This document shows positions 22,488 through 33,942 of a DNA stretch of 64,000 nucleotides, piece after piece. The stretch covers positions 190,030,448 through 190,094,447 of the forward strand of contig OY720632.1 in assembly GCA_963169105.1 (NCBI GenBank), in the 5' to 3' direction. Within the stretch, counting starts at the first letter, position 1. Every line of letters begins with the position of its first letter. Origin of the DNA: Ceriagrion tenellum. Taxonomy: Eukaryota > Arthropoda > Insecta > Odonata > Coenagrionidae. Under the pieces are notes generated by a model that was not told the origin of the DNA, made no database searches, and saw only the letters and a list, made by a program, of their open reading frames with translations. Position numbers and translations under genes: made by a program.

Positions 22488-22702
22488 CCCTTAGAGTGCC
22501 GGGGAGCGCTAACGCGCTCCTCCTGTCTCTCGCGAAAAGTGCCCGGAGCGCGATAGCGCTCCTGCAATGTCACTCTTAGATGCTGGTATTTCACTGATTG
22601 TTCACAGATGGCACCTAAATGCAGATTACTTATGAAGCTTAAAGCAAAAATGCCTCGGCAATTTTAGCATAGTACCTTGAAAATCGGTTGGCCTTCAAAG
22701 GG
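22488..22702. mobile_element. TTAA-flanked MITE, 215 bp
   Basis: TTAA at 22484-22487 and 22703-22706 flank it. Ends are inverted: CCCTTAGAGTGCC and, read inward from the right, CCCTTTGAAGGCC. Two near-palindromes, GGAGCGCTAACGCGCTCC and GGAGCGCGATAGCGCTCC, lie at 22503-22565. The right half recurs at 52814-52872, also ending in TTAA. It fits a piggyBac-mobilised MITE but has no coding sequence. Confidence 0.75.
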
Positions 22703-22762
22703 TTAAGATATTAAATAAATCAGTGTTACCTTTGGTAATTCAACATTCTACTAATTCTTTTA

Positions 22763-23590
22763 CAGAAACCAACATTTCTTTGTAGGACTTTTTGTTTTCT
22801 TCACATAATACAGTAATATCTTCACATATACTTCTTTAGATTCACAGGCTTCGTGTTCTTTTATACTATCTGTTAGGGAGCCACCTTCATCGCTCATCAA
22901 AATTTCGTTGTCGAAGTCGGCAAATATCTCAGTATCCATGTTATGGCCAATAATCTGCTGTAATTCCCTTAGATCGTCCATTGATTCTGAAATAGGAAAG
23001 GTCCTGTCTAGCTTTAAGTGCGTAAATATGCATTAACATTTGTGATAAGATTGGATAGAATTTGCTTGCGTTACCTGCCTCAAGGACCAGTTCTGGCAGA
23101 AATCCTGCTTTACCGAAACATTTTTTAACAGTTGATGTTTTAATATCTTTCACTGCCATGTTAATCCAATTTATGGCAGTGCCAGCAATGATAGCTCACT
23201 TGGTCACCTCCGACACTATTTGCAAAATCTCCTGCCACTTATAACAACTGCATCATGTTCTTACTTTATTGTGCCTTCAGCAATCAAATTACCCCTTGAT
23301 CCATTGGCTGAGTGATGCTAGTCGTGTTTGCCGGAAACCAGGCTATCTCCACGGTCGCAAGGTGAATTTTAGGGTGACATGTTGCATTATTGAGGAAAAG
23401 TATGACTTACCGATCTTTCCTCTTCATTTTGGCATTGAAACTTTTCAGTCACTCTTCCATGATTGAAGCTGTGTTCCATGCTTTTTTATTATGTCTCCAT
23501 GTTACCGGCAGATACTCAATGTCAACATGTTAGAAACATCGTGTTTGAGCTGATTTACTGATTACAGGAGGCTTTTGAAGCTCCCATGTC
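22763..23590 (-). pseudogene. Tigger/pogo (TIGD-type) transposase, C-terminal two thirds
   Basis: Reading the minus strand from about 23590: PPVISKSAQTRCF, a stop, DIEYLPVTWRHNKKAWNTAS, a stop, KSFNAKMKRKDR, VILFLNNATCHP, then WFPANTTSITQPMDQGVI, a stop, and INMAVKDIKTSTVKKCFGKA. A frame change near 22985 leads to DDLRELQQIIGHNMDTEIFA. The order matches the DDE domain and C-terminus of TIGD/jerky-like transposases. The second catalytic Asp, normally in FLDNATCHP, is Asn here. Several stops confirm a pseudogene. Confidence 0.85.
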
Positions 23591-26500
23591 ATTTTCCCTC
23601 CTACAGAATAAAGAACAGGTACCTCCGCACAACCTAATCAAACAATTATTTACCTGGATTTATATTATGTCTATAAATGTGAATCCAATTCGATATAGAT
23701 TTGTACAAAATATGAGCAAGGGATGTGCTAAATCTCACGCGTTATCGGGTGAGGTATAGTGCATCACGGGGGTAATCATTATGAACACTATGATGCAATG
23801 CCATACATTTATGCATCGAGAAGTCTCGAAAACTGGCTAGAAATGGGCCAGTGTGTCCGCAAATGCTACCACCTGGCTAAAGATTGAATCCCTGCGAAGG
23901 GGACGAAATATTTCGTCCGGATCAGGGAATGGAACGGAAACGGCAGAGAGGACGAGATGTTACGCTCGCGTCAGAATTCGCTAGACTGGCACGGATGAGG
24001 TATTATGCCTGCATCGGGGAAGGGGTTAAAATTGTACTGCTAAAATAGGCGAAGTTAACACTTTCAATGCAGTTGAAATTTTCGCGTTAGCCTCCAGTGA
24101 GGGATGGGTGGTTTTCCTTGAAAATGGTAGTGTTACAAATATTACAACACAATTTGCGAAATTTTCTGTTTCCTTTAGGCGCACTTTGAAAAAAACCACA
24201 ATGACATAAATGTATGCCACCCGTCACCAGTAATTGAAAATTCATGCAACCCGCATTATGTGTGTGTAATTTTACTCGTAGAAGAAGTTTATCTCTTTAT
24301 TTTCAGTTAGAATTTTTGTTCTACTGGTGTGGTGGTTGATTAACTAATATAAATTCAATGGTAATACTCTCATTCCGTGTTCATTTTGAAGCTTTGAAGG
24401 CCATAGCTTTCAGTTTTTTCAACCAATACATTGATATCGAAATGAAAAGCACTTGCAAGACTCCGCTAAGTTTTAATTTCACCACAACATGTACAATGTT
24501 CATGCTTCTTCTTTAAGTGGTACATATATCGTATTTGAAGGTAATAGGACAGAGGGGTGTGGAGTGGTAGGAGAGGAAGAGTAAGGAGAAGGTGGTATGG
24601 GTGAAATTGGTTAGGAGGAGGGGGAGAATAGCGGGTATGTGAAATTTAAGAGAAAGGAATGGCTTAAGGCGAAATACGATTGCGTCGAAAACGACTTTAC
24701 TTCCTGTAGATTGGGGAATTCTCTTAATGAAAAACAAATTTCACATTCTAATTAAGTTAGCTGCTAGCTATGTTTCCTAGAGCGTACATTTTGAAATTTT
24801 TTTAATTAAGACCTCAAAATTGTAAAATTTGGCTTTATTTTTTGCTTTTTACAAAAAATTGTCTCTGGCAGACGTAAACAATATATTCAATGTTAAATTA
24901 AAATTAATAAAATGGAAATACGTTGAATACTAAATAAGTTATTAGGAAAGTCAGAACTAACTGAAAACGTGCCGATCAAGAGCGGCTCTAGCGGCAAAAT
25001 AGGCAAGCGGGTGAAGGCGCTCATGGAGATTCGAGGTGAGGTAATCAGTGGCCACTGGAGGGGAATGAGGGGAAGGCCCCGAGGATTGGGGAAGGGTACG
25101 AAGTTGGAGGGACTTGGTAGGATTGAGCTAGAGCGGTGTGCAAGAAAGGTTTTACGCTGTGGAGGAGGAACTGAAGACCCGGCATCATCCGGCGTTTGAC
25201 AGCACAACCTTTGACTCGGCTCCTGCTGGCATCCCTACTTTCCTGTTTTGAGTTTGCATCCTGACTTTCTCTCACGGACTGCTAGACGACTGACTTCACG
25301 GCCTCTCTCTAAACATATCCCATATAGCGGTATTGGCTACAGACGGGAGTACTATAGCGCGTTCCACATTTAGTTGACAGTACAGGCCTTATGGAGTACA
25401 ATGTTGCCAAACCTACCTGTGTAGTCTCCGTAGCTCTGTCGTCATCCGACATCCTGATGGTTTAGGCCACCACTCATAACACCGCGCCAAAATGTCAAAT
25501 TTAAAAAGTAATTATGGAGGCCCTCGATTCACGTCATTCCGATATATATTTGATTCTATATTATGCATCGTAAATAGCGGATATTAAATTCTAAAATTCA
25601 ATACCACAGCGCGCAATCGTAATTTTTATGTTTATACTGTAAACATGCATTAATCCCATCATAAAAGACCATTTAAATATATTTTTTTCTGAGTAAAGGA
25701 GTAAGAATGAACGTAAGAACTGGTAAATAACTAAATTTAAGTGGTCACGAATATCTTGTTCTGTTTTACGTTCATTGGATTTTCGTCGCACATCCTCAGC
25801 ACGCATCTCCGACTCGGGAATCGGGTACGGAAAAAGATTGATAGAAATGGAATTATGAAGAGAAAAGACATACTATTTGTTAGAATATGAATGGAAAATT
25901 TTATTAGTTTTAATGGAAATTTTTATTGATGGAAGTATTTATTCAGAGAATGTCCCAGGAATTTGGGAAAATTCAATTCTGAAGTAGGAGAATTCATTGG
26001 TTAATCAATTTGGTTAAATCAAGGGATTTGTACATGAGAAACAACTAACCCAAAGGTGAAAAGTAGGGCCTACTCTTACCGTTTCACTATAATTTTTGAA
26101 CAGAACACTTCATGGGGTAGTGTCTTTGGGGCCTCGAGTAACGAATATTAAAAAATAGTGAGTCGTTGTTTACAATATTTTGTGGATTATTTTCTAGCTT
26201 CTACTTCCTTGACGCGCAGACGAAGACTGAGGAGCATTTCTCATTTCTTTCTTACTCCAAGTCATGTCTGCAAATAGCCTAACATTGATCCATATCTCTT
26301 CTTTGAGCGCAAAATCTTTTTTCACGATAATTTTTAGCTCTCTACATTAATTGTATAGCAATTGTATAAAAATTGTCCCCTTTAATAAGAATGATTCGTT
26401 TCCCTCTGCAGCCGCATACGCAGGGCCGCCCAGAGGTAGGGCAAGGGGGGCAGTTTGCCCCAGGTCAGCGCCTTTTGAGCCTTGAAGTCGCTAAAATAAA

Positions 26501-27604
26501 AAAAGAGCACTCAATATTTACCATATTCTGTGGAGTAATTTCTATTTTCCATTGAGACAATAAGCAGAAAATAAACAACACTCCTAAAACCTCGTTTCCC
26601 CTTACCTTACCACAATCGTAACAAATGAACCATCCCCAATCTGGTTGCCGTATTTTCCTCCTTTCAAGGATTCGCGAGTCTACCGGATTCCCTTCTACTT
26701 GCGACCCTTCTTAAGCCCCCTGCCCATTCCTGCACGTAAGTTGTCCCTAGAGTACCCAGGCCTGAGGTCTGACGTCCAGGTTCTTTTGTACATATGTACA
26801 TTTTTCTTTAGGCGGGTCCCTCCCACTCCTTGTGCAATGGAGCCAACAGGGCCCCACAGGCGGAAACCAAAGGGAAGGACACCGCGGGTGACTTGACACA
26901 GAAGTTATCCCTTTCGTCGAAACCCTATCCAGCTCCCAAGCATTTAATGCAGCCTATTGAAGGGGAAGACGCCAGGCGAAATCCTTGAAAGAACAGTAAA
27001 TTGCCGCTGCTTTCTACTGCCCTTCTCCGGTATTCCAACGATTAATTTTGGAACAACAACGTCCTGCGTGAACATTTATCGCATATCCTCAATTACCTGT
27101 TCGAAATTTGCTTTTTTTATATTTTACCAAAACACTTTCAACTTATGCTAGGAGATGAAAAACATCGCCTACAACTAAATGATAGTTTAAGTATACGTAA
27201 TAATGTTAGCAAAATGATCCACTACCGCCCAAGAATTATTTTCCCCTTGTTTTAAGCAAGCTAAGGTATTTAGATTTACTTCTATTTTTTATATTTAAAA
27301 TTCTAAGACCGATCAAGTGAGAATCTCTCTGGCAAAGTTTAAGGAAAATAATTTGACGCGATGCCAATACACACATGCTCTAGGAATTATACTTGAGTTT
27401 TTTTAAAGAGCGGTCCTCTTCATGAGTTGAACTTTTTCAATGAACTTATGTGTCGCATATGATGAGTAATGATGATAAACTTTACGCTTTCAAGTCTCCA
27501 TAAATAATTCTTGTCTAAAGCAGATTGTATAATAGCACTGTAATCAGCCGAAACATAAAAAAGATTAACTATTATCGAAACAAAATGCCTCCATACCTTC
27601 TTGT

Positions 27605-29014
27605 TCATGAGTCCGAGAGATATTCCACTCCCTCCATGTAGCGCGATGTGCTCGGCTGTGGCTCGTCCTCCATTGAGGGAGATGTCGAATGAGAGGATGA
27701 AGACGATGTCAGACGAATAATTAACTCTTCGATGTCATCTTGCAAATTGTCTGCACGCCACATGTCTTCTTCCACTTTCTTCACGTGCTCGACATAGTTT
27801 TTCCAATTTTCGGAAGTGATGGCATCGAAGCTTTCTGCGATGAGTTTTTCTACCTCTTTCTTCTTAAAAGTGGTGTTCTTCATCCCAAGGTAATGTTTTA
27901 CCTGAGCCCAAACCATTTCGATTGGATTCAGTTCGCAATGATATGGTGGTAGTCTTAGCACTCTACAGTCATAGCTCTTCGCTAGTTCATCTATCTTAAA
28001 TTTTTCATATTTTTCCCGTACTTGGTTCACCACAAATAAAAGATCTCTTTTCAAGCTTTCCTCATCAAAGCTAATTCCTTTGCTAACCAACCACTCTTTA
28101 ATGGAATTTTTCCTCCAGCTTGTGGTAGGTAAGGATTCCAATTTCCTCGAATGGTATAATGCATTATCTGCAACTATAATTGTGCCTTCGGGTATGTTTG
28201 AGAGAAGTGAGTGCTCAAACCAGCTCTCATAACACTCGCCATCAACTTCGTCATGCTCATCCATGGTGTTTTTCTTGCATAAAAAAACACGTGCTGCTCC
28301 CTCTATGAACCCTTCCTCCGTTCCTGCATGTATAATTGCAAAGAGTCCACCTCGGGAGGTGGGGGCCTTCAGCCCGGTTGTAAGTCCAGAAAGAAAAGCC
28401 TGACGAGGAGTTTCTATTTTTTTGTCGCGCCAAGTCATGTTCACTGTTTGTCCGACATTGATCCAAGTTTCGTCTGTGAAAACAATGACCCTTCCTTCAC
28501 GACGATATTGTTTTAGCTGCCTTCAATAATTATGTCGCCAACGAATAATATCGTCCCTTTCAATTAAAATGCTTCTTTTTCCCCTGCGTTCGTACACAAA
28601 ACCTATGTCAACAAGAAGGCGATATAATGTAGTCCTCATGAAATTTGGAAGATCTTTGTCCATGTTGACTGAGCTGAAAATAGATTTTAAAGTCGGAGGA
28701 ATATTTTTAATGAAAAATTCATGCACTTTCCTTCGAACTCCAGATCTCACAAAATCGTCGTAAATCAACACTCTCGAATTCTTGTAAGTCTGTCTAACTT
28801 TTTTAGTCTTTGAAGGTGTCACTAATTGACCACGGGACACTTCCTTTCTCACTCTGTAGATAGTGGACTGTGAGCAGCCAGTTGACTTCGAAGTTTCACG
28901 GCAGGCTTCAGTTATACTGAGGGATTTGTTGAAGTATGAGAAGACGTTGAACACCAGCTCTCTTTCACGGCTTCTCAGCTTCCCCCCTTTTCTCCTCCTC
29001 TTCGCATCGGACAT
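27605..29014 (-). pseudogene. DD82E (Sailor-like) Tc1/mariner transposase, one nonsense codon
   Basis: The frame is 469 codons and open except for one TGA at 28523-28525 (codon 164, after RWRHNY). I start at 29014 (MSDAKRRRKGGKLRSRERE), since the 20 upstream codons look unrelated. The N-terminal half has the helix-turn-helix region SITEACRETSKSTGCSQSTI. The catalytic motifs follow: FTDETW (Asp at about residue 181), VADNALYH (Asp about 283) and NPIEMVW (Glu about 366). Exactly 82 residues separate the second Asp from Glu, so this is the DD82E class, described as Sailor within the IS630-Tc1-mariner group. A Ser/acidic tail ends the protein. One substitution is the only visible lesion, implying recent activity. 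Confidence 0.92.
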
Positions 29015-29550
29015 GGTGATAGGGTACCTTACAGCAGATATTGATGAAAAATACTCCACAGCTCTGATAAACACAGCAGACTACACACCACTTGTTCACT
29101 CTAAAAAATCCTACAAGAAACTGAACGTCCTCGCTAATTCTTTTCCTAGCCCCTTCCGCTGGGGTTGCTTCCCGTGCAGATGTTTTATGGCACCCTATTA
29201 ACGGAACTTCCGGAAAAACCTAGAGTGCCCTTTTCCTTAAGGGCTTACACCGAAGAGGAATGCCCCTCGTGCGGATTATGGAATAATTTCTTTCATGTTT
29301 CCAACGGCAAGACTCGTAAAGGCGAAATTTGCGTCTTATTTCAAAGCCGTCAAAAGGTGCATGGGATAGGCTTTGTTAGGATGATGATAGGATGTCATTG
29401 TCTTGAAATATAAATATTTCTAATACGACGTATGAGTACTCTCCTTAAAAAACATCTAACGAAGAATTACATGCATTTTAGTATGCATTCATATAAATAT
29501 ATAAATCCCGTTTTCCACCGAATAATCTTCCGTCTGCGCTGTGGAAGTTA

Positions 29551-29607
29551 GCAAGATAGCAAGCAGCGTGCCTCGGCGGTACCATGGCGCGCTGCTTGTT
29601 GTCTTGC
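29551..29607. repeat. hairpin inside the DD82E element
   Basis: GCAAGATAGCAAGCAGCGTG at 29551-29570 pairs with sequence ending GCTTGTTGTCTTGC at 29607; arms are about 22 bp with three mismatches and a short loop. Its role is unknown; it may be part of the element's subterminal structure. Confidence 0.6.
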
Positions 29608-30849
29608 GTAGCTCCGAAATAATTTTTCTTAAGATCAAAACGTTATAGCTTTCTTCACAATTGAGATAACTAAATGATTTTTTCACTAAAAACATATTAA
29701 TAGTTTTCTTCAAATTTTATACGCAGGATATACGGACCTAAAACTTAAGGAACGTAAGTTAGCAGGCGATTACTTTTTACCTGAAAAAAACCAAACTTTT
29801 TTGTCCTTAAGATATTTACATCAGTATAACAAAATTTCAGCTCAATTAAATTCTAACTAATGTACATCTTTATTGAAATAAAAAGAATACGGAACGTTTT
29901 GCATAAGTTTCAATCCAGTATGAAGAACGGTGTGCCCACACTTGAGTGAAGAAGACAAAGTCAAAAGAGCCGCGTTTGTTGCGTAAATTAATGAAAATAT
30001 TTTTTATAACTTTTATTATAAATTTTATGAAAAAACTATTACGACCAGTAAATGTAGCGTGTCTCTTTGCATTGAAAGAGATTATGATAAATTGGATAGC
30101 GCAATATTAATTTTTCTGCTGCTGTTGGCAACAGCGCATCTCCAGCCTTATGGGGATTAACATGGGAAACGAATCTCCATAAGAGCCCATACTGTCAACT
30201 AAATGTGGAACGCACTTTACCTCATCCTAGACTCTTATCAGCTCCATCGAGGGCAACAGCCCGGTCATACGGCATAATCTTCGGATGCCCTGGCTGAATT
30301 CTCTTATCCAAGCCATACCTAGGTGCTTTGACATTGCTTTGCTGAGCTAGGTCATTACCATGTAGATATGCACTACCTTGTAGACTTTCTATCAGTTTTG
30401 CATTGGCGAGTCCTAAGTGCGAAGTCGGAAAATCAGTCATTTTAGTTGCTAAAAAATTACTATTCCTATAGGTTACTGGATGTTCTTGCTTGAAGTTAGC
30501 GCTAACTTTAATGTATGTTGACACAGTTCCATAATTTTAGATAATTCAATAATAATTAACGTGCATGTTTAGTTCAGCTAGCTCTGTTGGAGATGGAGAC
30601 TCAAGCGTGATGAAAAACGTACGGGAACTAGTGCCGTATGGTAGCTACGTAAAAAAAATTAATATGCAAATCACGCAGTGAAGCGCTTCACCTAAGCATT
30701 GATCAAGATTGCGGAGGCGAGGCCCATTGTCAAAATAATTCTTTTTAAAGTAAAAATGATAAGATTTAACAAGCAGCTCGCGGCGCTATTACGTATACTT
30801 GTACAGAAGGGAATACCGTTGAGTCCCTGGTCGAGGCTTTAAAAAAATG

Positions 30850-31975
30850 GTCCCCAGCACGTATTTGGATGTCACGCGTCTTGCCGAGACTACTTCTGTC
30901 AAGCTGTCGATCGGAAGTTGAAAGTTATTACCGATGAAGAAATAGCATACCTCGAAAAAATTGATGTGGCTATTAAACCACTTATTCGAAATTCTGGGCA
31001 GTTGACATCACACGACACCAGTGACAGTGCAGAAAAAATTATGTCTTAGGCCAAATTTTATGTTTTTGGCCAAATTTTCGGGCCGAAAACAAGTGAATAG
31101 GGGCAAAAGAGGATCATATCAACGCAAGACTTACGGCTCTGGTCTTGATTTCCAACTAGGACCCGTGTGGAGATATTCAACTTGGGAAACGCTCATAAGC
31201 AGAAGTCCCCACAAGCCTGTCGAATTCATTTGTCTCAGAAGACTGAAACGTATAAATGGAATAAAGTAGTTTCTCGCCAAACAAGACATTAAACAACAAA
31301 AGAAGAAGACAAAAACAAGTGATGGGGCTGGTTTCGGTGTAGGGTGCCAAAAATTAGACATGGATAACGAAGAATATGATAAAGGAGTAGAAGAATTCAT
31401 GGAAAAATTAAAAGTGACTTAAGCTTCTAGAGATCAACTGGAGAAGGTCACTAAGGGCCAATGTGAGAAGGAAAGGTGGTGGGGGAACGAATTAATCGAT
31501 TGACTTTATCCAACTTTGGAATAATCTGCAAAAGGTGGAGGCGGCTTCTGTACGACAGCAAGTTTCAGAATGAAGCAACGCAATGCGGGCAGCGTCACGA
31601 AAACAAAGTGATAAGACAGTACGAGGAAATCTCCAGACGTAAGGTGACTCCTTCAGGGCTGTTCATTGACCTCAAGCAATGTTTCCTTGCCGCTTCTTCG
31701 GATGGCATCACTGATGATGGGGGCATTATTGAGGTAAAATGCCCTAATTCTGGAGAACAGTTGACGTTGGAAAAAGCAGCGAACAAAATTTAGTACATTT
31801 GTCTTGACGAAAATCTGCAATTAAAAACAAACCTCAATTATTACTACCAAATTGATGGCCAGCTACATGTAACCAGCATCTGGGACTTTGTAGTACGGAC
31901 TAAGAATGATTGCAGAATTAACAGGATTTTAGGGGATGGTGACTTTTGGACAAAAAAATGGTGCATAAGTTAAGT
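30850..31975 (+). pseudogene. Mutator-like/YqaJ-like coding remnant, copy 1
   Basis: Several frames together give a degraded protein. Near 30925-31020: KVITDEEIAYLEKIDVAIKP. Then RGSYQRKTYGSGLDFQLG and YSTWETLISRSPHKPVEFIC (31080-31260). After 31476 a YqaJ-like nuclease region: NRLTLSNFGIICK, HENKVIRQYEEISRRKVTPS, FLAASSDG, GGIIEVKCP, a TAG at 31791-31793, then NYYYQIDGQLHVT. The AASxDG, EVKCP and YYYQIxGQ motifs are hallmarks of the YqaJ recombinase/exonuclease fold, found with Mutator-like domains in invertebrate transposons. The frame is multiply broken. Confidence 0.72.
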
Positions 31976-33942
31976 TTTTTTATAAAGAAATTCTCCTGCC
32001 GGAAATAATAGATCCTAGATAAAGTAGATCAAAGGATTTACGTGAGCCGGAGTTTCCTTCAAAATAATGCATTTTTTCCGTTTTGCATGTAAAAAAAGAT
32101 ATGGAAAATAACCTACTTTCAGCTATAGAAATTGTTAGTCAATCAGTATAACTGGTCAATTTAATCAGAATTTACTAAGATTGATCCCTAAGACAAGTTT
32201 GCTGCAGCACCCCACACTCAATTCTCATGTCCGCCTTCTGTTTTCTTCTGAAAGAATATATGTATCATCTGCCTAATAATTTCTCTTATGTATTACATTA
32301 CTTCCTGACTTCCTCCTACCTTTCCACTGTGCGGCCATTTCTATTTTGAATAGATATTTGCGCCCTAGTTTGAGCTGAATAACATTGCCTTTGCAGATAC
32401 GAACAGTTTTTATTAACCATGGTATGCGCACCTGGTAGCTGCTTGTGCAGCATTGAGTTCAGTTCATTATATCTACGCCGGTTATGTACTTACTATAATA
32501 AATGATCATTTAAGGCTTTTTCTTTCATTAACTTTTGCAGAAGTATTCGAGTGAATTTAGATTATAAATTAGAGTGCTGCTAGAATAGTTTCCATTCCAC
32601 GGGTTGAAGATGATGCACATCGTAAATTATCGGCAAACTTAAGCGCTGATGATTGGAGCAATGTGTACTGACGAATTGTTTGATAGCCTATCGATATAAT
32701 TGTGATATAGAAAAAGCCACGGCCGAGTTTTGTGATCGAATCATTCAATATATCCACGCTTTGAAAAGTGCATGTTATTTACCACAGAGAAATTTAAAAT
32801 GCCCATCACAGTTTGGAGCCTTAACAGAATATCAACACAAAAACAACAATCGCCGGTGCCACTGACGAAGTTCTTTTGCCGGGAAGACATCCCAAGTGAC
32901 GCTGTTAAACTTGGATTAAAGGCCATTAACACTGCACCTGAGCCATATTAAGCTTAATCCTAAATATCCATGACATTCCATATGATTTGAAGAATGTACA
33001 TAATATTCCCGTCCTCAAGGGTGGGAATAAATCAATTGTTGAGAACTAGCGATCTGTCAGCAAACATCTGTAACCTGTTAATTTATGGAAAAAATTATTG
33101 CTAATTATTTGCGTGGGACGATAATAATTGGCTGTTTAAAACGACATGCCTTACTCACGGGGTAATCCTACGAAACTCAGCAATTTGGGATCTGTCAGGA
33201 AATATACAAATGGTTAGATAGGGTTCAGGAAGTAGGTGCGGTTATGGTAGCCCAAGACCTTCGGCAACGTGTCTTACGATGAACTAAAAGAAAAGGTTGG
33301 GAAACTAAAAAAAGGATGATATTATGGAGAGACCTTCTAATGGGGTAAATGTCAGCAAGTTCATCTTGGAAACGAACTCTGCCGAATTCTATGTGGACGA
33401 CTGCATTTTCCACGGGAAAGTCTAAGACGATAGCAATATTGAAGTCCATTGAATATCTACCAAAAGGTAAATAAATGGGTGGTGAATAACGAAATAGAAT
33501 TAATTATTGCAAAAAGCAAATAATTCAGCTTCTCAAACGGTAAGGCACGTGCAATAAGAGAAGAATGGATAATTGTCGCTACATGGGGATATAACTAAGA
33601 TGAATTTAACATGAATTGAATGAATGAAGATTTCAAGCAACCAAGTATTCCAAGGAAAATTTACTGCAACTGAGAGGTGAGGTGTGTAAGATAACACGTT
33701 AATTGCAACTTCATACTCTCGAAGAAAAATGCGCCAGCTCCATGACCCAAGCTCGCAGCTGCGGCGGTGTCGGGTTCCACTGTGGAAGGAGAGAGGAATA
33801 CTGGGAAGGGGAGGGAACTCTCAAGTTCCATGCTCCAACGTAGTTTCCGATACATGCTTAGGAGGTCGCTCTCACGGCCTATGACCGTCGTCCCATCTTG
33901 CGAGGGAGAATCACCCTAACTCGCCGTCGTATTTAGCCTTAA

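Larger units (their letters stand above)
19208..23590 (-). mobile_element. Tigger/pogo element relic hosting other insertions
   Basis: The left terminus is TA-CAGTGAAACCTTTATTAA at 19206-19225. Removing the piggyBac insert joins it directly to GTGGAATCTCTCGGGGCC and CCGGATAAGACAGG at 22163-22212, a run typical of Tigger-type ends. The transposase relic follows at 22763-23590 on the minus strand. Later insertions are piggyBac (19226-22158) and a 215 bp MITE (22488-22702). The right end is not found, so the relic is probably truncated. Confidence 0.65.
25355..30217 (-). mobile_element. Tc1/mariner-type DD82E transposon, 4.86 kb
   Basis: The element lies between TA duplications (25353-25354 and 30218-30219). 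Its inverted ends share GCGTTCCACATTTAGTTGAC and continue with similarity to CTTATGGAG, about 42 bp with a few mismatches. Copy 2 of the host element reads GGGAGTACTA-CCTCATCC without the insert (35931-35948), proving both borders and the TA duplication. The transposase is at 27605-29014. At 4.86 kb it is long for this superfamily. Other parts include a hAT-like terminus at about 26401-26450 (CAGGGCCGCCCAGAGG) and a hairpin at 29551-29607, so it may carry smaller nested insertions. Confidence 0.9.
24664..33942 (+). mobile_element. TTAA element (Kolobok-like), copy 1, split by an insertion
   Basis: TTAA at 24664-24667 and 33939-33942 flank the element. The ends are inverted: GGCGAAATACGA on the left, and the right end read inward is GGCTAAATACGA. 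The halves are 24668-25354 and 30218-33938; between them sits the DD82E element. The net length is about 4.4 kb, matching copy 2 (35231-39718). Flanks of the copies do not match, so they are separate insertions. TTAA targets plus Mutator-like/YqaJ-like coding remnants suggest Kolobok, but the superfamily is inference. Confidence 0.8.

Noticed and set aside
27605..29074. Two separate host genes on the minus strand
   Set aside because: The two frames are in the same phase, separated by one TGA, and together give one DD82E transposase within inverted ends.
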